Shown: positions 22,476 to 29,898 of the stretch, piece after piece
How the letters are laid out: the number at the start of each line of letters is the position of its first letter
Numbering within the stretch: position 1 is the stretch's first letter
Assembly (NCBI RefSeq): GCF_012563545.1
Contig: NZ_CP050804.1
Location: forward strand, 1,612,001-1,676,000
Source: Arcanobacterium buesumense
GTDB lineage: Bacteria > Actinomycetota > Actinomycetes > Actinomycetales > Actinomycetaceae
Reading direction: 5' to 3'
DNA length: 64,000 nucleotides
Program-made: the position numbers and the translations under genes
The notes under the pieces: model-generated
Told to the model about the DNA's origin: nothing
What the model saw: only the letters and a program-made list of their open reading frames with translations
Databases searched by the model: none

Positions 22476-22889
22476 TTATTTATCGACGACGACGTCGAGC
22501 CCTAACTCCTGGGACGCTTCTTGGACCGACCCAAGATTCTTCACATCAGTAAAGCCAATGCTTTCCATGTAGCCTTTGGCGCCTTCCGCACGATGGCCGG
22601 AACGACAGTACAGTACATATGCTGCAGATTTATCCAAATCTTTGACTTGATTTTGGAATTTCGCATCGTTGACATCGAAATTAACAGCACCGGTCACATG
22701 ACCGGTGGCAAACTCTTCTGGGGTACGAACATCAATAATCATTGGGGTTTGGTCTTTCTCTGATAGTTGGGAACTTTCTTTGGCCTGGGAATGAGCAGGC
22801 GTCTCCGATTGCGCTTGCTCGGCAGACGAACAGCCTGCCAACACCAAGCACAACCCACATATCACACCCGAAACAATTTTCTTCATCAT
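22476..22889 (-). CDS. rhodanese-domain lipoprotein
   Basis: A 137-residue exported lipoprotein carrying one rhodanese domain. The signal peptide ends in a lipobox LAGC (cysteine about residue 20), followed by a Ser/Gln/Glu-rich linker. The rhodanese part has IIDVRTPEEFATGHV at about 50-65 and the active-site loop YCRSGHRA (catalytic cysteine about 93). Expected on the outer face of the membrane, where it may handle sulfane sulfur or redox-active sulfur; the physiological partner is unknown. It is followed upstream by the K+ channel gene with a gap of about 40 bases. Confidence 0.88.
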   Translation of the reverse strand: MMKKIVSGVICGLCLVLAGCSSAEQAQSETPAHSQAKESSQLSEKDQTPMIIDVRTPEEFATGHVTGAVNFDVNDAKFQNQVKDLDKSAAYVLYCRSGHRAEGAKGYMESIGFTDVKNLGSVQEASQELGLDVVVDK

Positions 22890-22930
22890 GCGCCCATCCT
22901 ATCCAGAATCGTACGGTTAAGGACACATCA

Positions 22931-23644
22931 CTATGTTGTCTCTTGTACGAGCAGTTTTTTCAATTCCCTAATTTCTGCCCGCAATTCAGCAATTTCTTTT
23001 TTCGTGGCTGCCTGATGCTCTTCTGATTCTTCACTAACATTTTCGACAATCCATGAAGCTAACGTAGCTGTGACGATACCAGTGAGCGCGATGCCACCAA
23101 CCATGAGCAGCAAGGCGATAATGCGCCCCGTCGTCGTCACCGGAAAAAGATCGCCGTAGCCAACTGTTGTGATCGTGACGAAAGCCCACCACAACGCATC
23201 CCCAAAACTCGCAAGCATTGTCCCCGGGGCATGCCGTTCCGTATCAAGAACTGCAATCGCGGAAATAAACACGAGCATCGTCACCGCACTCACGGCATAG
23301 ACAATAATTTTTCCCCGGAAACTGATACTCACTTTCCGACCTAAAATCTTGACGAATGCCAGCAGGCGAAGAAGTCGAAGCGGACGTAGTAATGGCAAAA
23401 GCACAATAGCTAAATCAAATAAATTTCGGATAAACCATGGACGTTTCGGCGTAGCTAAAACAAACCGAACAGCATAATCCGCAATGAACAAACCCCAAAT
23501 AATGTTCATAACGACGTCAATAGTGAACCGAGTCGGGCCAGTAACCTCACAAATAACTTCCCAGGTGTATAAAACAAGGAAGATTAACGCCAATATCACC
23601 ATTGGACATTCTGATTGGCGTTCCCATTTTTCCACACGGTTCAT
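22931..23644 (-). CDS. voltage-gated K+ channel-like membrane protein
   Basis: A 237-residue six-helix ion channel subunit. The selectivity filter is TTVGYGD in TITTVGYGDLFPVT (about residue 175). Preceding it, an S4-like helix carries spaced basic residues (RPLRLLRLLAFVKILGRK). The C-terminus is a short charged coiled coil (EEHQAATKKEIAELRAEIRE) suited to tetramer assembly. The ATG at 23644 has GGAGG upstream; the frame extends nine codons further. Potassium selectivity is well supported by the GYGD; gating is inferred. Confidence 0.88.
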   Translation of the reverse strand: MNRVEKWERQSECPMVILALIFLVLYTWEVICEVTGPTRFTIDVVMNIIWGLFIADYAVRFVLATPKRPWFIRNLFDLAIVLLPLLRPLRLLRLLAFVKILGRKVSISFRGKIIVYAVSAVTMLVFISAIAVLDTERHAPGTMLASFGDALWWAFVTITTVGYGDLFPVTTTGRIIALLLMVGGIALTGIVTATLASWIVENVSEESEEHQAATKKEIAELRAEIRELKKLLVQETT

Positions 23645-23917
23645 GCGAGTGCCTCCATTTTCTATGCACAAGCCGACGGCGATCGCTTTGTGACCGTTGC
23701 TATCTTACCGATATTCTCACCCGCCGAACATTACGCAAAGACCGTATGTTTTCCAACAACGACTAACTTTTCCCCATTAGCAAACACTAATAGCCACTTC
23801 GGCAAAGTGTCAATAAGATGGAAAGAAGGTGATGATCAATATGCGCCCGTTCCACTCATGAACACTCAACGCGCTACTCATCACTCGAACCATACAAAGA
23901 CTCATGAAGGACAATAC

Positions 23918-26161
23918 ATGTTTTTTCATCATAAGTTACGCAAATTTTGTGCAACTTTATCACTTACTGCGCTCCTGACAATGGGAGCTATAACCACATC
24001 TATGGCACAGGCGGCTCCTGCTGTCGAAACTGACCAAACCCCCAGCAATCTAGCTGATCAGTATACTTTCCATTTTGACTGGGACAGCAAAAATTTTGTC
24101 ACATTTGATCCATCAATGAAGGGCCAGGAAGAAACACTCTTAGCCCAGTTCCACTTAATTGGAACTGATCCGAACACAAACGAACGAACACTCTTCCATC
24201 CGGCCATTTTATTGGAAACAAAACTGGGCGAATCGCAAACCTACTCTATCCCCACCGCATCCTACGAATGGGGTGGTACTACCTACACAGACATTCGCCT
24301 GTCGGGTGACTGGAACTGTGCCGATTTATATCCGGGCTATCCAGTCGGGGAGAATCAGCACACTACCCGCATCGTTAGCGCGTCATCTGCGTGCCCGCTT
24401 GGACGAGAAAATGGCCCTGACCCAGCGCAAGGTACCGACACTATCCGATTTGCTTTAGAGCAAAATGCAAACACTGACGTCAGCTTCAAGATTGCCGACG
24501 ACAGCACGGTATTTAGTGAACACCGCGATAACCTTAAGGTTAAATTCGGCCTGAATAAGACATACAACGGCGCGACTGAAGTACACACAAACAAAAACGG
24601 TAAGCCGGTCACTGCAGTCATCCCGTTTGCGGATGGTCAGACGGTTTATCTTGCCAACGTCACCCCGGGAACAAATCCAAACGACAACGATTTTAACCGT
24701 GCCTTATCCTCGAATCACTTGGACATGTTCAGCCAATATACTGGAAAGTATCAATCGTTTACGTTGACAGCCGAGTTTGCAGATTCCAGTGCTCCTGCAG
24801 ATAAGCTTGCCCAGTATTACGACCTCACAGTTGATGGCTCAGATATCGAAGGATGGACTCTCACGCTTCATTCCAAGGAGTTGCAGGCACACTACTCACA
24901 GGTCTCAGCGTTGCCTGACTCCCAGGTAGACTTCGTAGCGCCGACAGTCGACGTCGTTCCAACCGAGGACGTCGAACAATTCGCTGTTCCAGACAAGATG
25001 ACCTTCGCCGAGAATGATAAAACACCACAGTGGGTCACCGTCAATCCTGATGGATCGCTATCTGGAAAACTGCCACAAGGCGCAAAGCCCGGTTCAACCA
25101 TTGACATTCCAGTATCAGTGACGTTGCCAGATGGAAAGGTCACAGAAACTATTGCACAAGTCAAGGTAGACCAGCCATTAGTAGAGATCGCTCCAATCGG
25201 CACATTGACGGTTACTGGTGAAGCAACCTTCACCGAAGGTAAAGCTGACGAAGCCACCCTAGAGATCACTACTGAAGATGATCAGGCAACTGTTTCGGCA
25301 ACTGATGTTCCACAAGGCTTAACTTTCGACCCAGCAACTGGAAAACTTTCCGGAACCCCAGTTGTTCAGGATTGGGCCGATGAGGAAACAAGCCGAGTTG
25401 TGCCAGTGTCCTTTACTGTGAAGAATTCTGACGGGTCCACTTTCACCACTACATTGAATGCAACGATTAACCGTGATAGTGATAGTGACGGCGTAGCAGA
25501 CACTGCGGATAAGTGTGCGGATACTCCCGCCGATGCCCATGTTGATGGTAACGGTTGCGCAGTGGCACCACAGTTACCATCTGTCCCAACAGTTGCTGGC
25601 GAAAAGGGTAAGGAGATCACACCAGTTGAAATCCCGGTATCTAATCCCGGAAAGTTTGCCTTCACCTGTGCGGTAACGGATCTACCTGCTGGACTTCATG
25701 TCAAGCTTAATGACGCTGGTACCGCCTGCGTTATTTATGGAACTCCAAGCGCAGACACGGTTAAGGATGCGCAGTTTACGATTCAGTTGGCCTACACCCA
25801 TCCAGATGGGGAGAAGACAGCTGGAAAGTCGCCGGTATACACCGGGAACGTCGATATTACGTTGCCGGCAATGATAGTTGATCCGACGACGACGATCGAG
25901 CGCCCGTCGTCGCCATTGATTCCGCTCACACCAGCAGAACCAATCCAAAAGCCAGGCACACCATTGATTCCGCTCACACCAGCAGAACCAATCCAAAAGC
26001 CAGGCACACCATTGATTCCGCTCACACCAGCAGAACCAATTCAAAAGCCAGGCAAGATGCTTGCGAAGACGGGTGCGCAAACACTCGGGCTAGTAGCGCT
26101 TGCCGGATTGACTGCAAGCGCTGGCGCGCTCCTCGTTGCTCAGCGTCGTAAGGAAAGCTAG
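23918..26161 (+). CDS. sortase-anchored surface protein with Ig-like domains
   Basis: A 747-residue secreted, wall-anchored protein. An N-terminal signal peptide ends near AQAAPA (about residue 34). The body includes a putative Ig-type segment (GLTFDPATGKLSGTP, about 466-480), a calcium-binding thrombospondin-3-like stretch (DSDSDGVADTADKC, about 520), a second Ig-like segment, then three 16-residue Pro-rich repeats (666-713) and a C-terminal sorting signal: LAKTG (715-719), hydrophobic helix and RRKES tail. GAAGGA precedes ATG 23918; the frame is open further upstream but that part lies before the signal peptide. Role in adhesion is likely but not shown. No sortase gene lies in the window. 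Confidence 0.85.
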   Translation: MFFHHKLRKFCATLSLTALLTMGAITTSMAQAAPAVETDQTPSNLADQYTFHFDWDSKNFVTFDPSMKGQEETLLAQFHLIGTDPNTNERTLFHPAILLETKLGESQTYSIPTASYEWGGTTYTDIRLSGDWNCADLYPGYPVGENQHTTRIVSASSACPLGRENGPDPAQGTDTIRFALEQNANTDVSFKIADDSTVFSEHRDNLKVKFGLNKTYNGATEVHTNKNGKPVTAVIPFADGQTVYLANVTPGTNPNDNDFNRALSSNHLDMFSQYTGKYQSFTLTAEFADSSAPADKLAQYYDLTVDGSDIEGWTLTLHSKELQAHYSQVSALPDSQVDFVAPTVDVVPTEDVEQFAVPDKMTFAENDKTPQWVTVNPDGSLSGKLPQGAKPGSTIDIPVSVTLPDGKVTETIAQVKVDQPLVEIAPIGTLTVTGEATFTEGKADEATLEITTEDDQATVSATDVPQGLTFDPATGKLSGTPVVQDWADEETSRVVPVSFTVKNSDGSTFTTTLNATINRDSDSDGVADTADKCADTPADAHVDGNGCAVAPQLPSVPTVAGEKGKEITPVEIPVSNPGKFAFTCAVTDLPAGLHVKLNDAGTACVIYGTPSADTVKDAQFTIQLAYTHPDGEKTAGKSPVYTGNVDITLPAMIVDPTTTIERPSSPLIPLTPAEPIQKPGTPLIPLTPAEPIQKPGTPLIPLTPAEPIQKPGKMLAKTGAQTLGLVALAGLTASAGALLVAQRRKES
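25913..26056 (+). repeat. three tandem 48-bp repeats in the surface protein gene
   Basis: Units at 25913-25960, 25961-26008 and 26009-26056, nearly identical (a C/T change in the third). They encode PLIPLTPAEPIQKPGT-like units just before the wall anchor, probably a wall-spanning stalk. Confidence 0.95.
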
Positions 26162-26196
26162 CAACACAGGCGCATAGTCGCAGTACGAGATGTTAA

Positions 26197-26233
26197 CTGA
26201 GGTGTGGGGAGTTCAGCACTCCCCACACCTCAG
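26197..26233. terminator. terminator after the surface protein gene
   Basis: A perfect 16-bp stem (26197-26212 with 26218-26233, loop TCAGC), followed on the plus strand by TCTTGTTT. It separates two convergent genes. Confidence 0.9.
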
Positions 26234-26254
26234 TCTTGTTTACTTGGGTACTAA

Positions 26255-27496
26255 CTAATCCCAATACTTCTTAAATACTGACGAAACCGCGGACGATATG
26301 GCCTGTGGAGCAGCTTTAAGCTGTTCTACAGCATAGGTGGATGCTTCCTCGGCAGTCCGCGAAATACTATCCGATTTTTCCGACACAAAATTGCTCGCCA
26401 CTGTTAACCACGCCGGACGCTCGCCCACATCTAGCACCATCTCTTGATCTGCCAGAACGCGCAAAATATTCTGTGTATCGCGAGCAATGCTTTCGGCATC
26501 TGAAATAACCGCATCGGCGGTTATCGGATGGAGTAGTTTATTATCCCGAGCTTCCTCAGCTTTTGCCACCAGCATCTCTCCCCAAACTGAAATTCCATCA
26601 GTGATGAGTTGCAACCGGCGTTGCCGTGCCCGCTTCTTTGCGTGCCGGTGGGCAAGGTATGCCTGCGGGGTGTCATGCTGAACTTTTTCCAGCTCAAGCA
26701 AGGCTACCTGATCACCAATCTTGAGTGCATGCGCACAGACAAGCATCCATTGCGGAACGTCTTCAACCGCAGTGTTCATCAGCCTTTGCAGCTCGGAACT
26801 AAACTCTGTCTTCGATATTTCTTTCCTTAAGTACTCAATTTTTCGCAATGCATATGCTTGCGCCTCGGCAAGGACTTTTTCGGCGTCGTCAATCTTTGAC
26901 CACGCAATATCACCTAACTCGCCAACATTTTGAGCAATCTCAGCTGCCTCATCTACCCGCATTTGCAGGCCGAAGATTTCCGAAATAACACGATCGTGCT
27001 GATCCCGTATTAGCGTATCGAGCTTTTTATCTATCGTGACAAGATATTCTTGGATTTCTTCGAGTTGCTGCTGGAGTGCCATCTGTTGCATGTACATTCC
27101 GAACGAGACGAAAGATGCCGGGTTAAGATCCATCAAACCAGTTTGATCAAACTTGATGTGTTTGATAATTTGGCCATTATCTTGGCGAACGACGCCGGCA
27201 GGAACATTCGCAATACCGCCACGTTCCGCTACTAATTTTGCGGATTCTTCGGTTAATTTTACCCAGCGCCCTGATTCTTGAGTAACTAATCCACCTAATG
27301 AGCTTATAGAACCAAGCGACGAAAGAATAGATTGCGTAGGCGAAAAAGGTCGGGATTTTGCACCGCGTTGTTCGAGTGCTTCTATCAGAGCTTCGCCAGC
27401 GCCAAAAATTACCAGACCGTCCTCATCTTCGATGACGGTAAGCTGGTTATTTTCAGAAGCACCATTATCTTCAAAATCATTCTGTGGATTGGTCAT
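26255..27496 (-). CDS. hypothetical coiled-coil protein
   Basis: A 413-residue protein I do not recognise. It has an acidic N-terminus (residues 1-30), a middle segment rich in Gly/Ser, then from about residue 140 to 260 a long heptad-like, charged region (QMALQQQLEEIQEYLVTIDKKLDTLI) that should form coiled coil, and a basic patch HRHAKKRARQRR near 285. No signal peptide or membrane helix, so it is cytoplasmic. No clear Shine-Dalgarno before the ATG. It is at the left edge of the accessory block and may be an accessory gene rather than core. Function unknown. Confidence 0.7.
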   Translation of the reverse strand: MTNPQNDFEDNGASENNQLTVIEDEDGLVIFGAGEALIEALEQRGAKSRPFSPTQSILSSLGSISSLGGLVTQESGRWVKLTEESAKLVAERGGIANVPAGVVRQDNGQIIKHIKFDQTGLMDLNPASFVSFGMYMQQMALQQQLEEIQEYLVTIDKKLDTLIRDQHDRVISEIFGLQMRVDEAAEIAQNVGELGDIAWSKIDDAEKVLAEAQAYALRKIEYLRKEISKTEFSSELQRLMNTAVEDVPQWMLVCAHALKIGDQVALLELEKVQHDTPQAYLAHRHAKKRARQRRLQLITDGISVWGEMLVAKAEEARDNKLLHPITADAVISDAESIARDTQNILRVLADQEMVLDVGERPAWLTVASNFVSEKSDSISRTAEEASTYAVEQLKAAPQAISSAVSSVFKKYWD

Positions 27497-27640
27497 GAAG
27501 AAAGGATACTACGAAGTTCAGACATGGATAAGCTCTGAGTTTTATTAACTTCTCACACGCTGCAGCCGCATCTGAGCTTGCGAATGCTAGCAGTTATGCT
27601 GAGAGATTCGAGGTAAAATTTTTCAAAACTACCCTTATAT

Positions 27641-27676
27641 GTAGCGGAGAGCTACCAGAAAGAAGCTCTCCGCTAC
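27641..27676. terminator. terminator after the Panacea gene
   Basis: GTAGCGGAGAGCT (27641-27653) pairs perfectly with 27664-27676; it lies 10 bases downstream of the Panacea gene (minus strand). Confidence 0.8.
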
Positions 27677-27685
27677 CAACACTAA

Positions 27686-28135
27686 CTACCGTGGCGTAAT
27701 CACTGGGTTTAAGCGATAATAATCGGTCATAGATTCCTTAGTGATGACAACATTTCCTGGATCACCAGGTCCTAGATTTCTACGAGCGCCTATCCACGGT
27801 TGTTCACTATGGGTACGTTCGCTTAATTCTCTTCCAGATAAGCTCCCAAGTTCGTCACGTACTTGGTCAACTATCCGAATTTCATTCTCAGTGAGCTCAG
27901 TTCCTCGATCCGGGATCTCTGATTCAGAAACAAAAAACTTACCGCGGTGAAGATGATATAGGTCGACGGCGACTGGGCCGCCACGCCATGCTTGAAAATC
28001 AGATTCAAAAAGCGGATGTCCGGTTGTAGCTAGGGCATGCGCTTGCGAATAGAAAACAAGCTTTTGCAACTTCATAGTTGTAAGAGACTTGTAGTTCGAC
28101 AGAATATGCCGTGCAACATTATTAATACTTGCCAT
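27686..28135 (-). CDS. Panacea (DUF4065) domain protein, candidate antitoxin
   Basis: A 149-residue cytosolic protein made almost wholly of a Panacea/DUF4065 domain. The family's signature is clear: MKLQKLVFYSQAHALA near residue 21, GHPLFESDFQAWRGGPVAVDLY at about 39-60, and a C-terminal SERTHSEQPW (about 105-114). Known Panacea proteins (related to SocA and phage GepA) neutralise diverse toxins, including toxSAS alarmone synthetases. The divergent neighbour, 47 bases away, is a RelA/SpoT-domain protein, so an antitoxin role is inferred. GGAGG lies upstream of the ATG. Panacea antitoxins are usually encoded in the same operon as the toxin; here the order is divergent. Confidence 0.88.
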   Translation of the reverse strand: MASINNVARHILSNYKSLTTMKLQKLVFYSQAHALATTGHPLFESDFQAWRGGPVAVDLYHLHRGKFFVSESEIPDRGTELTENEIRIVDQVRDELGSLSGRELSERTHSEQPWIGARRNLGPGDPGNVVITKESMTDYYRLNPVITPR

Positions 28136-28154
28136 ACAAGCCTCCTCCAGATCA

Positions 28155-28178
28155 CTATTACTAATAGATTATTATAAT
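28155..28178. promoter_or_regulatory. shared divergent promoter with palindrome
   Basis: Between the divergent starts, CTATTA-C-TAATAG (28155-28167) is a perfect palindrome, and ATTATAAT (28171-28178) is self-complementary and gives a -10-like box on both strands (TATAAT at 28173-28178 on plus). The plus-strand box lies only 4 bases before the ATG of the RelA/SpoT gene, which would make that mRNA leaderless. The layout suggests autoregulation of both genes by one bound protein (inference). Confidence 0.5.
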
Positions 28179-28182
28179 ACAC

Positions 28183-29262
28183 ATGAATTCGGTTAAAAAT
28201 GCGAACTGTGATACGCCGATCTCTCGCTCGATGGCGAGGAAAAAGAGTAAGCTATTAAAGACCAAAAGCGTCTCACCGGGAGAAGACACCTATATCGAAG
28301 CAATCAGAGTGGTGCAGTGTTGGCGTAACCAATGTGTCCCCGCTACACAAAACTGTTTTCAGATCGTGATGCAGTGCGCTCAAATTATTGATGGGGCAGT
28401 TGCCACATTCCGAATGAAGAGGGTTAAGTCCATTGTTAACAAAATTCAGCGACCAAATAGCAATTTCGAGTTAAGCACACTCGATGATGTTGGCGGTTGC
28501 CGGTTAATTGTTAGCACTATCGACGATGTGGAAATAGCCAAAAAATTTTTGACTGATCATCTCACAAGTATTCATATATTGCGCATGAAGGATTATATAA
28601 ATGAGCCCAAAGAAAGCGGATATAGGTCTTGCCACATATTAACTCAGCAAGAAATTGATGGCGTCAAATACCGGATAGAAATTCAAATTAGAACAAAGCT
28701 TCAGCATTATTGGGCGACAGCAATCGAAGTTGTTGACGAGCTTTATGGCGAATCTATAAAAAGCCCAAATTTTATCAATTCGATAGAAAAGGAGAATTTA
28801 CGCGAGTTAAAGAACTCCCTTGCGATCGTTTCAAGTCTATTTGCTTTAGAAGAACATACAACTATAATTCCGGGGGCTTCTTCAACTAAGAAAGAACTAT
28901 TAACGCAGCTTTCAAGTTCTGACATTTTCAGATCGCTCATCGATGACATGGAGGAAGCTTGTAGTGATGTTTTAGAACTTATAACGGGCAATGCCGAAAG
29001 CTCCGAGATATTTATCTTATCTTTCACAAAAGAGGATCAATTTCTACTAGTGCAACCCTTTACATCAGAACAGCTCGAAAATGCTCTTGCGAAGTATGCA
29101 AAGCTAGAACAAACCATAGAATCAAACGAGCATACGACAGATAATGTTGTTCTAGTTCACGCAAAAGGCGTTGAACAGCTCCGATTGGCATATCCGAATT
29201 ACTCGGCTAACACACCCGAATATGTCCGGAAAGTAAGGGAGTATTTCGTTCTCGCACAATAG
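28183..29262 (+). CDS. RelA/SpoT-domain protein, candidate toxSAS toxin
   Basis: A 359-residue protein with a nucleotide pyrophosphokinase (RelA/SpoT synthetase) domain at about residues 40-190 and no HD hydrolase domain. Motifs: RVKSIVNKI (80-88), LDDVGGCRLIV (100-110), PKESGYRSCH (142-151, the G-loop Tyr/Ser) and EIQIRTKLQHYWA (166-178). These are the substrate-binding motifs of Rel/SAS enzymes; related toxSAS toxins make alarmones or pyrophosphorylate tRNA. Residues 190-359 form a distinct C-terminal region of unknown fold. DNA is A+T-richer than the flanks, a sign of transfer. No Shine-Dalgarno; leaderless start at 28183 is likely, with M18 (28234) as alternative. Toxicity is inferred from the Panacea neighbour. 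Confidence 0.82.
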   Translation: MNSVKNANCDTPISRSMARKKSKLLKTKSVSPGEDTYIEAIRVVQCWRNQCVPATQNCFQIVMQCAQIIDGAVATFRMKRVKSIVNKIQRPNSNFELSTLDDVGGCRLIVSTIDDVEIAKKFLTDHLTSIHILRMKDYINEPKESGYRSCHILTQQEIDGVKYRIEIQIRTKLQHYWATAIEVVDELYGESIKSPNFINSIEKENLRELKNSLAIVSSLFALEEHTTIIPGASSTKKELLTQLSSSDIFRSLIDDMEEACSDVLELITGNAESSEIFILSFTKEDQFLLVQPFTSEQLENALAKYAKLEQTIESNEHTTDNVVLVHAKGVEQLRLAYPNYSANTPEYVRKVREYFVLAQ

Positions 29263-29898
29263 CTATTGCATGCTCGAATTTCATTTCAGTATCAAATATT
29301 GGGCGTTCCAAACTTCGTATACCTATTTAACGACGACGAAGCACCTTATCGTATTACTACCACTGGCAAGCCGATCGCAGTTTGAAACCATGCATAGTCC
29401 ATTCACGCTGGGCTCCACGCAAGGTAGTGCTATCAAACGCACGTTGCGACAGGCTAACCATTTCAGAAACTTCTGGAAGCAAGTCGTTAAACGGCTTATA
29501 CTGCGTGTGTCGAATCCCGCAGAATCAGCAAATTCATCCCCATACCTACCGTGCGCATTTATGCTTGCCGGTAGATTTACATAACTTGCGCTGCATCTTC
29601 TTGAATTCGAACCGCCTTGATCGGTCATGTTGAAGAAACGATCTTCATTCGTACACTCGATTCTCGATCAAACTGGCTATTAGATATTGAATCCCCCATT
29701 AACCGCTTTCAACCAATAACAATGGACATCGATCCTTTAGCTTCAACTCAAGACCCCCTTACCTCTCTTAACACTCTTGCGCTTGACATAATTAATCAAG
29801 GAGGAGTCGAAAATCTGCGCCGCATTGCCCACCCGTAAGTTTCAACCTCGAAGTGTCATTCCCTGCTCTCCCACTCATTTCTATGTAAAAATATACTC
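29263..29898. other. gene-poor scar with protein-like relics
   Basis: No complete gene is supported in these 636 bases. Directly after the RelA/SpoT stop, the same frame stays open for 40 codons (29263-29382) and ends with a convincing protein-like segment (VPNFVYLFNDDEAPYRI...), as if the tail of another gene had been joined here. On the minus strand 29525-29357 reads as protein-like (FNDLLPEVSEMV, QRAFDSTTLRG) but has no start. A TTG-started frame at 29617-29838 (73 codons) has no recognisable family. These look like remnants of deleted or recombined genes. Confidence 0.4.

Noticed and set aside
25913-26056. Tandem repeats considered as CRISPR.
   Set aside because: Repeats are directly adjacent without spacers and are in frame in a coding sequence.
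29617-29838. 73-codon frame before hsdM.
   Set aside because: TTG start without ribosome binding site and no recognisable family; kept only as a possible relic in the scar entry.
29892-29897. TATACT considered as the hsdM -10 box.
   Set aside because: It lies one base before the hsdM ATG, so transcription would start inside the gene; no -35.
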